Below, in pieces: positions 1-5,041 of a stretch of 5,967 nucleotides of DNA. The stretch is from Thermococcaceae archaeon. Its GTDB lineage: Archaea > Methanobacteriota_B > Thermococci > Thermococcales > Thermococcaceae. Within the stretch, counting starts at the first letter, position 1. The number at the start of each line of letters is the position of its first letter. The stretch covers positions 1-5,967 of the forward strand of contig JAMOPD010000197.1 in the NCBI GenBank assembly GCA_027064745.1, read 5' to 3'. The notes under the pieces were generated by a model. That model worked only from the letters and a program-made list of their open reading frames with translations. It was not told where the DNA came from and made no database searches. The position numbers and the translations under genes were made by a program.

Positions 1-193
1 CACGTTTGTACAGGTCATGCTGGGTCATATACACACTGTCCGTTAGGGATGCAAGAAGTTCAGGGGTTACCTCATCCAAGTCAACCCCTGCAAATTTTTC
101 TTTCCAGAAGGGTGTTGTTTCCACGGCCTTCTCTAAGGTGTAGCTTAAATTCTCGATTCCTCTTTTATCGACTCTTCCAACGGTCAAATACAC
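1..193 (-). CDS. LuxE/PaaK-like adenylate-forming protein, N-terminal fragment (runs off window edge)
   Basis: An open minus-strand frame of 64 codons starts at GTG (193-191) and leaves the window at base 1. A Shine-Dalgarno GGTGA (minus strand, 204-200) lies 6 nt upstream of the GTG, and an in-frame TGA just before it fixes the start region. The peptide contains ETTPFWKEKFAGVDLDEVT at about residues 25-43. This aligns by eye with MKSTPYWRSNQGNIDFDG of the divergent neighbour, so the two are probably paralogues. A 'TPFW/TPYW' segment at the end of an N-terminal helix is common in phenylacetate-CoA ligase/LuxE-type ANL proteins, and the neighbour carries an SSGTT motif. Catalytic motifs of this copy lie outside the window, so the family call rests on resemblance to the neighbour only. 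TTG at codon 3 is an alternative start but is worse placed for the ribosome binding site. Confidence 0.65.
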   Translation of the reverse strand, partial: MYLTVGRVDKRGIENLSYTLEKAVETTPFWKEKFAGVDLDEVTPELLASLTDSVYMTQHDLYKR

Positions 194-241
194 CGGATTT
201 CACCACTTTGTGAGTTGCATTTGTAATATTTAAGTGTTGGG

Positions 242-250
242 TTTTATACG
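242..250 (-). promoter_or_regulatory. Possible TATA box for the minus-strand LuxE-like gene
   Basis: Read on the minus strand, 250-242 gives CGTATAAAA. A start site 25 nt downstream would be near 220 and leave a leader of about 27 nt that keeps the GGTGA site. A second candidate, minus TAAATATTA (233-225), would start transcription near 203 and lose that site, so I prefer the first. Neither has a strong BRE. Confidence 0.35.
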
Positions 251-274
251 ATGAAATATGGACAAATAGACGGA

Positions 275-290
275 AGAAAAGTTTTTATAT
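275..290 (+). promoter_or_regulatory. BRE/TATA promoter of the LuxE-like/DUF835 operon; predicts a leaderless mRNA
   Basis: A purine-rich BRE (GAAAAG) runs directly into TTTTTATAT (282-290). The archaeal start site lies about 25-27 nt downstream of the TATA centre, here about 311-313, exactly on the ATG at 313. This argues against the upstream in-frame TTG at 292, which would lie between TATA box and start site and not be transcribed. It predicts a leaderless or nearly leaderless transcript. Confidence 0.65.
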
Positions 291-312
291 CTTGTCAATT
301 AAAATATCCCTC

Positions 313-1362
313 ATGGATTACACTTATATATTGGACAAAATCTATCAGAAACCACTGCGCATAAGTGAAAGGGATTGTGTGGAGTATCTCAGAGAAATCT
401 TCGAGTTTCACATGAAGAGCACTCCTTACTGGAGAAGTAACCAGGGAAATATAGACTTTGATGGGCTTTTTCAGGGGGATCTAAAAGAGGTTTTTGAGAG
501 GATTTTTAATTCTGGGATGGCTGTTGCAGAAGATTATCTCCGCAACAACTGGCTGGAATTTGTCCCAGATGGTTATAAAGGTAAGATACGATTCTACCAG
601 TCATCCGGAACCACACGAGAAAGAGCTATTGGGCACTGGGACAAGGCATATTCCTTTGTACTGCTAAAATACCTTAGAGAATCTCTCGATAGGATTTACA
701 GGCTCGATAAAGTTTATAATGAATCACATCAGATGCGCACGCTTGCCCATGGACCTTACGGCTGGTATCAGGACGAAATCAGTGAATTGGTGTGGAGTTA
801 TGGAGGGGTATTATACTTTATCGGAATGGAAACAGAAGGACTGAAGAAGGTTTACCACGAAAAAGGTCTTAAAGCACTTTTAAAACTGCTGGATCCCCTA
901 GTCAGGTACACTGACAGAGTCATGAAAAAAGATAAAATCAACACCATTAGGTCTGCACCTCCCCTGATGTCACTCTTTGAAGAGCACGCTGAAGATATTG
1001 AAACGATAATGATAAGTGGCGTGGGAATTAATCACGAGCTTTTCTCCTATCTTCATGAGACATTTGAAAACGCAACTTTAATACCTTTCTATGGATATTA
1101 TGGCTTTGGAGACTTGATAGGAATCCAAAAAGATAACAGCTTCTGGTACTACCCCAACCATCCATTCACACTTATATTCCCGCTCAAATTATCTGACGAA
1201 GAATACAGGATAGCAAGATATCACGAGAGAGGGAGGCTTGGGATTATAATCGCCAGACCTGAGCTCCTGGTTGTTAAGATAGAGGATGAAACGGCCCTCC
1301 GTGTTCCACCCGAGGGACCGTTCAGAGGGGATGGATTCGGTGATCCTTTTAGGAGGGTTTAA
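313..1362 (+). CDS. LuxE/PaaK-like adenylate-forming (ANL) domain protein without a C-terminal lid domain
   Basis: 349 residues from ATG 313, chosen because the TATA box at 282-290 puts the transcript start there; TTG 292 would add 7 residues. Features seen: a TPYW segment near residue 37, a phosphate-loop-like A3 motif YQSSGTT (95-101), a Ser-Gly loop ISGVGI (234-239), an A5-like aromatic motif FYGYYGFGD (259-267), and a terminal GDGFGDPFRRV (339-349) resembling the hinge-proximal part of this fold. The protein stops there, so the usual ~100-residue C-terminal domain with the A10 lysine is absent, as in LuxE acyl-protein synthetases. The A3 loop reads SSGTTRER, without the usual Gly-Lys/Pro ending. 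ANL enzymes activate a carboxylate as an acyl-adenylate; whether this one does, and on what substrate, cannot be told. It is head-to-head with a paralogue and coupled to a DUF835 membrane protein. CapK-like or F390-synthetase-like labels are possible alternatives. Confidence 0.7.
   Translation: MDYTYILDKIYQKPLRISERDCVEYLREIFEFHMKSTPYWRSNQGNIDFDGLFQGDLKEVFERIFNSGMAVAEDYLRNNWLEFVPDGYKGKIRFYQSSGTTRERAIGHWDKAYSFVLLKYLRESLDRIYRLDKVYNESHQMRTLAHGPYGWYQDEISELVWSYGGVLYFIGMETEGLKKVYHEKGLKALLKLLDPLVRYTDRVMKKDKINTIRSAPPLMSLFEEHAEDIETIMISGVGINHELFSYLHETFENATLIPFYGYYGFGDLIGIQKDNSFWYYPNHPFTLIFPLKLSDEEYRIARYHERGRLGIIIARPELLVVKIEDETALRVPPEGPFRGDGFGDPFRRV
1351..1357 (+). promoter_or_regulatory. Ribosome binding site that decides the DUF835 protein start
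   Basis: AGGAGGG lies inside the last codons of the upstream gene, 7 nt before TTG 1365, 13 nt before ATG 1371 and 19 nt before ATG 1377. The spacing favours TTG 1365 and suggests translational coupling. Confidence 0.7.
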
Positions 1363-1364
1363 TC

Positions 1365-2447
1365 TTGGATATGAACATGATAATCCTCATTGAAGGCATT
1401 GCAGTATTAATTGCAGATGTGGTGGCAGCGCTCATTTTGCTCAGTACATATTTAAAAAACAAACGTAAATCCACATTATTCTATTCTATTGCGTGGATAT
1501 TTGATTTTTTAACAGTCCTATCCTCCGCCATTGGAAATATGACCTTAAGTGCAATTTTTCTCACGATATTTTCTTCCATGATACTCTACGGCTCGATTAA
1601 ATTTTTAGAGGAAGAGTCCATAAGGGTTGGATACAGAGATATTTCATTTTTTGTATATGTCCCCATTGCACTAATTTTGTATATTTTCTTCGTGTATAGT
1701 TTCACTGAAAGCGTGGAATGGGTGGTAAGTGGGGCACTGGGTTTGAGCCTAGCCACCATAATCGTGACTTTTTCTGGGATGCTTCTTAAAAAAATGACAG
1801 AGATTTACCACAATGCAATTAGGTATTTTTATGTTTCCATTATACTCTTTGGGCTTCATATGATTCCCGGATCTTTATTTGGATTATATAGGTGGTATCT
1901 CCCCATAGGTCTTGCCCTTTCAGCCATTTTAGTAATATTTATGATCCTTGCCATGATAAAACTCTTTTCCTCCGAGCCTTTTCTGAAGCGAGGGCAAGGC
2001 AAAATTCCGAAGATTGATCTGAAGCCGGGCGTTATACTACTTAACAGCGGAGAGTACCAGAAACTTAAAAGCTCCTTAAAGGATGTTCCTGCTCTTGCAT
2101 TCCTGAGAGATGTTATGGATGTTTCTGAAAAGTGGGATTACTATTTTGTAACAACAGTTCCATTCCAAGGAAGATTTAAGAACACCATTTCTCCCACGAA
2201 TCTGGGGAAAATGACAGAGCTAACCTACAGATACTTCGAAGAATTTTCCAAATCAGGACATCATGGCGTTGTTATAATAGATTGTCTTGAATATCTAACA
2301 GTATATAACTCATCTGAAAGCATAATGAAATTCCTCTCAAAGCTTAGAGATTTTGCTATAGTAAATAAAGGCACGTTAATTTTAGTCTTAGAAGAGGAAA
2401 GTTTGGATAAGAGAATTTTCACCCAACTGAAAAAACTTGTTGGCTGA
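1365..2447 (+). CDS. Seven-span membrane protein with C-terminal DUF835 domain
   Basis: 360 residues, starting two bases after the upstream stop. Hydrophobic segments are visible at about residues 5-28, 36-56, 58-80, 92-113, 119-141, 151-172 and 178-201, giving about seven spans. A soluble tail follows from about 215. The tail matches DUF835: a start like GVILLNSGEY (222-231), a central strand YYFVTTVPF (259-267), PTNLGKM (277-283), the hallmark VVIIDCLEYL (302-311), the helix FLSKLRDFA (323-331) and a final LILVLEEESLD strand/helix (338-348). DUF835 is widespread in Thermococcales and other archaea, often behind membrane or sensory modules. No reaction is known to me and I see no nucleotide-binding loop. 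I infer a membrane sensor or scaffold with a cytosolic DUF835 output. Coupling to the LuxE-like gene suggests the two products act together. Family assignment is firm; function is unknown. Confidence 0.85.
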   Translation: MDMNMIILIEGIAVLIADVVAALILLSTYLKNKRKSTLFYSIAWIFDFLTVLSSAIGNMTLSAIFLTIFSSMILYGSIKFLEEESIRVGYRDISFFVYVPIALILYIFFVYSFTESVEWVVSGALGLSLATIIVTFSGMLLKKMTEIYHNAIRYFYVSIILFGLHMIPGSLFGLYRWYLPIGLALSAILVIFMILAMIKLFSSEPFLKRGQGKIPKIDLKPGVILLNSGEYQKLKSSLKDVPALAFLRDVMDVSEKWDYYFVTTVPFQGRFKNTISPTNLGKMTELTYRYFEEFSKSGHHGVVIIDCLEYLTVYNSSESIMKFLSKLRDFAIVNKGTLILVLEEESLDKRIFTQLKKLVG

Positions 2448-2581
2448 GGTGTCTGATAAACTATAGCAGGATAATTAACAGCCTACATACTAGATTTATT
2501 CTCAGGCGCTCTCACAGGCTATCTTAACAGCATGAAACTGTAAACCATAGTACTTATATACCTCCTTTTTTCCTCTTTATA
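2448..2581 (+). other. Intergenic spacer before the guide RNA
   Basis: This spacer is AT-rich and without a convincing open frame on either strand. I see no long T-run directly behind the DUF835 stop that would act as a terminator. The only assignable element is the TATA box at its right end. Confidence 0.5.
2553..2560 (+). promoter_or_regulatory. TATA box of the H/ACA guide RNA
   Basis: CTTATATA is centred near 2557. A start site about 25 nt downstream falls at 2581-2583, immediately before the first stem of the RNA at 2584. The match between promoter geometry and RNA end supports an independent transcript. The BRE upstream is weak. Confidence 0.7.
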
Positions 2582-2794
2582 ATGCCCCCGCGCGAGGACC
2601 CCAGGGAGAATGAACTGGGGAGCGATGCGGGGGCCACAGCCCGGTCTTACAGCGAGGTCCCCGCAGGAGGGCTTTCCGCGTTACGGAGCACAATGACAGC
2701 GGGAAACCCAGACCGGGCACAGCCCGCCTGGGTTAACCCGCCTGATTCTGCCGTTCGGCTGAGATGAGGACGGGAGTTACGGGCGGGCTATAGC
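2582..2794 (+). ncRNA. Triple-hairpin H/ACA pseudouridylation guide sRNA
   Basis: A GC-rich island in AT-rich DNA that folds into three successive H/ACA units. Hairpin 1: lower stem 2584-2591/2627-2634, upper stem 2599-2604/2615-2620, loop with GA...TGA (K-loop), ACA at 2636-2638. Hairpin 2: lower stem 2639-2647/2710-2718, upper stem 2660-2664/2699-2703, K-turn GGA (2666-2668)/TGA (2694-2696), ACA at 2719-2721. Hairpin 3: lower stem 2722-2728/2782-2788, upper stem 2737-2740/2771-2774, K-turn TGA (2743-2745)/TGA (2765-2767), ANA box ATA at 2790-2792. In each unit exactly 15 nt separate the upper stem from the ACA/ANA box, the spacing H/ACA RNPs need, and the first unpaired 3' base is A. Such RNAs work with Cbf5, Nop10, Gar1 and L7Ae to convert target uridines to pseudouridine. 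Guide arms of hairpins 2 and 3 fit 23S rRNA (see findings). Ends are inferred from promoter and fold. It belongs to the high-GC RNA class found in Pyrococcus by composition screens. Confidence 0.9.
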
Positions 2795-2818
2795 ATGTAC
2801 ATCTATGATCTCTACAGA

Positions 2819-2830
2819 TTTTGCAGTTTT
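2819..2830 (+). terminator. T-run terminator candidate behind the guide RNA
   Basis: Two T4 runs (2819-2822 and 2827-2830) lie 25-36 nt after the last hairpin. Archaeal RNA polymerase stops at short T-runs, and the mature 3' end near 2794 could be made by trimming. The evidence is base composition only. Confidence 0.35.
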
Positions 2831-2858
2831 CTAAGCTAATAGTGCAAAATTCGTATAG

Positions 2859-2872
2859 AAAAAGTTTATCTA
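2859..2872 (+). promoter_or_regulatory. BRE/TATA promoter of the small hypothetical gene
   Basis: AAAAAG followed by TTTATCTA (2865-2872). A start site near 2891-2893 leaves a leader of about 15 nt holding the GGTG ribosome binding site (2895-2898) before ATG 2907. Confidence 0.5.
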
Positions 2873-2906
2873 TTTAAAGTCCTAATTAACAGATGGTGTG
2901 CGTAAC

Positions 2907-3101
2907 ATGTCGGATACTACCCAGCGAGAGGAGGATAAGAAAGTATATGAGATAATTCCATGGGCGAGATCCAATCCACTTAGAGATATTATGGAAGAGC
3001 GGGAGAATGAGAAGAAAGAAACCCTAAAGATAGCAAAAAGATTTAGCTCACCCCTCTTCTCCTATGAGCATTCCTCAAAAGAAAAAATCAATAGAGAGTG
3101 A
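2907..3101 (+). CDS. Small charged hypothetical protein
   Basis: 64 residues from ATG 2907, chosen over GTG 2898 because GGTG (2895-2898) is then a ribosome binding site 8 nt upstream. I do not recognise the family. The first 45 or so residues look like real archaeal protein: an acidic start, a VYEIIPWARSNPLRDI segment at about residues 14-29, then a Glu/Lys-rich stretch predicted to be helical (EERENEKKETLKIAKRF). There is no signal peptide, membrane span or metal motif. The last ~20 residues are encoded within a degenerate repeat (3033-3103) that recurs over the moeA 3' end, so the C-terminus may be a remnant or have been altered by that duplication. It has its own promoter, codons are AGA/ATA/GAG-rich as expected, and it converges on moeA. 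It could be a small regulator or antitoxin-sized protein, or a truncated gene. Confidence 0.5.
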   Translation: MSDTTQREEDKKVYEIIPWARSNPLRDIMEERENEKKETLKIAKRFSSPLFSYEHSSKEKINRE

Positions 3102-3103
3102 CC
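3033..3103 (+). repeat. Degenerate direct repeat, copy 1
   Basis: Begins GCAAAAAGATTTAG and ends AAAATCAATAGAGAGTGACC (3084-3103). The last 20 bases match 18 of 20 in copy 2, and the first 14 match 12 of 14. The middle is diverged and about 12 nt longer. The copy includes the stop codon of the small hypothetical gene. On the minus strand it reproduces the VTLY-stop end of moeA and a T5 run. Confidence 0.55.
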
Positions 3104-3125
3104 TTAATTATAGCTCTTTAAAATG

Positions 3126-3184
3126 GCAAAAAGGTTTAACCTCCTTCCTTTCAATTTCAAGGAGAAAATCAATAAAGAGTAACC
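3126..3184 (+). repeat. Degenerate direct repeat, copy 2 (covers moeA 3' end)
   Basis: Begins GCAAAAAGGTTTAA and ends AAAATCAATAAAGAGTAACC (3165-3184). On the minus strand this is the last codons and stop of moeA plus its T-run terminator. Copy 1 lies 81-93 nt away. Confidence 0.55.
3128..3132 (-). terminator. T5 terminator of the moaB-moeA operon
   Basis: On the minus strand a T5 run lies about 37 nt after the moeA stop (3171-3169). Just before it is the short interrupted palindrome GGTTAAACC, too tight to be a good hairpin. A second minus-strand T5 (3039-3035) in repeat copy 1 could serve as back-up. Confidence 0.45.
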
Positions 3185-4359
3185 TCCACCCTATCGCCTT
3201 TCAAGTAACCCTCACTGTTCTCTGGAATGATTATGTAGCCGTTACTTTTAACGAGAGCACTTATTAGACCGCTACCTCTTTTCTTTATCGGCCTTACCTT
3301 TCCTGCCTCATACCAGACCCTGATAAATTCATACCTACCCAACTGTGATGAAACTTTATCCGTCAGTTCTGCAGTCACAGTTATGGGCTTGAACCTAGCT
3401 CCAGCCAGCTTTGCCAGTGCATATTTGACAAAAAGGTGGAACTGGGCAAATACCGCAGCCGGGTAACCGCTTATGACAAAAACCCTCTCACCGTAGCCTA
3501 TTGGCCTGCCAGGTTTTATTGTTGTACCATGGAAGAGCAACCTGATAGAGTGGTGAGCGAGGTCCTTATCCCCGAAAGCAGAACCGCCTGTGACTAGCAC
3601 AAGATCATTTTCCATCCTGGCAGTTTTTATTGCCTCGCTGATTATTTTCTCATCATCGGGCAGGACCCCATAAAACACCGGTTCTCCAAAATACTGTTTG
3701 ACCAACCCCCACAGCAAGGCAGAGCTGCTTTCAAGTATTTTGCCCGCCTTCAGAGCTTTCTCATCGAATTCATCGATAAGTTCATCTCCAGTGATTATTA
3801 TCCCCACACGGGGCTTTCTCCTCACTCTGATTTCCCTGAATCCCAGGCTTTTCAGCAGGGCAACCTCCTGAGGCCTCAAAACCTGTCCCTTCCTCAGAAC
3901 AGTTTCACCTTTTCTGACGTCCTCCCCTGCAAATGCTACATTCTGACCCGGTGCAACAGGCCTGAGGATGTAAATCTTGTCCTCCTTCTGCTTTACGTGC
4001 TCCTGCATTACAACAGCATTGGCACCTTCGGGCATTTTACTGCCTGTCATGAGCTTCACTGCCTTTCCAGGAGATACTTCAGCATTGCTCTTCATTCCTG
4101 TGGTAATCTCGTCGATAACATCAAGCTTAACTGGACTGTATTCCCTTGCCTGAAACGTGTCCTCAGCCATCACGGCATATCCATCAACCGCTGCTCTGTT
4201 AAAGGGAGGACTGTCTATCGGCGAGACAACGTCCTCAGCCAGAACCCTTCCATACACCTTCGATAGAGGAACTTTTTCAGCCTCTTTAATCTCTTCAAGG
4301 TCGTCTAACATCAGCTCAAATGCCCTTCTGTAGGGGGTTAGCTTTTTGAACTCACGCAT
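3169..4359 (-). CDS. moeA: MoeA, molybdopterin molybdenum/tungsten transferase
   Basis: 396 residues, full length. It inserts molybdate or, in Thermococcales, mainly tungstate into adenylylated metal-binding pterin in the cytoplasm, the last common step of Moco/Wco synthesis. Visible MoeA signatures: PPFNRAAVDGYAV (51-63, with the conserved Asp at 59), MTGSKMPEGANAVVMQE (104-120), PRVGIIITGDEL (183-194, conserved Glu 193), VTGGSAFGDKD (256-266), IKPGRPIGYG (281-290), the loop ISGYPAAVF (296-304) where bacterial MoeA has LPGNPVS, and a C-terminal domain IV with RGSGLISALVKSNGYIIIPE (361-380). As I remember it, P. horikoshii MoeA (structure 1UZ5) has the same SGYP loop and is very similar throughout, so this is a normal archaeal form. 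Start ATG 4359 has GGGAG 5 nt upstream inside the end of moaB. The stop of moaB is 2 bp away, so the pair is an operon with likely translational coupling. Confidence 0.95.
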   Translation of the reverse strand: MREFKKLTPYRRAFELMLDDLEEIKEAEKVPLSKVYGRVLAEDVVSPIDSPPFNRAAVDGYAVMAEDTFQAREYSPVKLDVIDEITTGMKSNAEVSPGKAVKLMTGSKMPEGANAVVMQEHVKQKEDKIYILRPVAPGQNVAFAGEDVRKGETVLRKGQVLRPQEVALLKSLGFREIRVRRKPRVGIIITGDELIDEFDEKALKAGKILESSSALLWGLVKQYFGEPVFYGVLPDDEKIISEAIKTARMENDLVLVTGGSAFGDKDLAHHSIRLLFHGTTIKPGRPIGYGERVFVISGYPAAVFAQFHLFVKYALAKLAGARFKPITVTAELTDKVSSQLGRYEFIRVWYEAGKVRPIKKRGSGLISALVKSNGYIIIPENSEGYLKGDRVEVTLY

Positions 4360-4361
4360 TT

Positions 4362-4877
4362 TTACTCCCTCGCATGCTTGAGTATATGATACGCTTCATT
4401 TTTAATTATCTCGACACCAGTCCTAACGGCATTTAAACTACCAGGCAGGCAGAAGACCACTACAGCTCTTCCACCGCTTCTTATAACTCCAGCAGTTGCT
4501 CTCGTCAGGACGACAGCAGTCCCAATTTCCTCATAGCTCTTCAGTCTGAAAACTTCACCGAATCCTGTCAGCTCTTTATCAAATAGGGGTCTGAGGCTCT
4601 CTATCGTGATGTCCCTGCTCGTTATCCCTGTCCCGCCGGTTGTGACCACAACATCAGCACCCCTATCGATGGATTCAATCACTGCCCGGATAACAGCCAG
4701 TTTCTCATCAGGGACAACTGTGTAGTGCACCTCTTCATTTTCAGCCTCGCTAAGTGCCTCCACCAGAAACCTTCCGCTCAGATCCTCCTTTTTTCCGGCA
4801 CTTGCAGTATCGCTGACTGTTATGACGGCAAATTTAAACTTTTTAGGAGCTTTTGCCCTATGTTCCTCATGGGACAT
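4362..4877 (-). CDS. moaB: MoaB/MogA-type molybdopterin adenylyltransferase
   Basis: 171 residues from ATG 4877. GGTGGTG lies 4 nt upstream, and an upstream in-frame ATG (4904) lacks a site and precedes the predicted transcript start. MoaB/MogA uses Mg-ATP to adenylylate metal-binding pterin, giving the intermediate MoeA uses; P. furiosus MoaB is known to do this in place of MogA. Visible motifs: AVITVSDTASAGKKEDLSG (17-35), the nucleotide loop VVTTGGTGITSRD (77-89), GFGEVFRLKS (105-114), LTRATAG (124-130) and FCLPGSLNAV (142-151). Length is typical for the family. An N-terminal ~13-residue charged extension (SHEEHRAKAPKK) precedes the first strand. It is the first gene of the operon with moeA. 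Confidence 0.94.
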   Translation of the reverse strand: MSHEEHRAKAPKKFKFAVITVSDTASAGKKEDLSGRFLVEALSEAENEEVHYTVVPDEKLAVIRAVIESIDRGADVVVTTGGTGITSRDITIESLRPLFDKELTGFGEVFRLKSYEEIGTAVVLTRATAGVIRSGGRAVVVFCLPGSLNAVRTGVEIIKNEAYHILKHARE

Positions 4878-4910
4878 TTTACACCACCGTTTAACAATAT
4901 GCAAGGAGGT

Positions 4911-4923
4911 TAATAATCTTTAC
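4911..4923 (-). promoter_or_regulatory. BRE/TATA promoter of moaB-moeA
   Basis: The minus strand 4923-4911 reads GTAAAGATTATTA, a purine-rich BRE before a TTATTA box. A start site about 25 nt downstream (near 4889) leaves a leader of about 12 nt containing GGTGGTG and excludes ATG 4904. Confidence 0.5.
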
Positions 4924-5000
4924 TTCTCAGTTGACACTGCATGGATGGTGAAATACGCCTAATCACAAGCAAATGTCTGAGAGCATGCTTCAGAAAGAGG

Positions 5001-5013
5001 CAAATTTTTAAAA
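5001..5013 (+). promoter_or_regulatory. BRE/TATA promoter of the methyltransferase gene
   Basis: CAAA followed by TTTTTAAAA (5005-5013). The expected start site near 5032-5034 is just upstream of GGTGGT (5033-5038), giving a leader of only about 8-10 nt. The 120-odd bases between this and moaB otherwise show no gene. Confidence 0.55.
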
Positions 5014-5041
5014 TGAAGGAGAATTCAGAAATGGTGGTATC

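Noticed and set aside
2582..2767. Plus-strand open frame of 61 codons starting at ATG 2582
   Set aside because: It lies wholly inside the three-hairpin H/ACA RNA; the peptide is a by-product of GC-rich structured RNA, and there is no ribosome binding site.
2584..2790. RNase P RNA or SRP RNA
   Set aside because: The GC-rich fold lacks the conserved RNase P and SRP helix 8 sequences and is shorter than archaeal SRP RNA. Three H/ACA units with 15-nt spacing explain it fully.
3064..3267. Plus-strand open frame of 67 codons
   Set aside because: It crosses the degenerate repeats and runs antisense into moeA; its peptide is low-complexity and it has no start signals.
3460..3475. Unusual SGYP loop in MoeA instead of LPGNP
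   Set aside because: The P. horikoshii MoeA sequence I recall has the same loop, so it is a lineage feature, not a defect.
3997..4266. Plus-strand open frame of 89 codons
   Set aside because: It is antisense to moeA domain-encoding sequence, with no promoter, ribosome binding site or recognisable motif.
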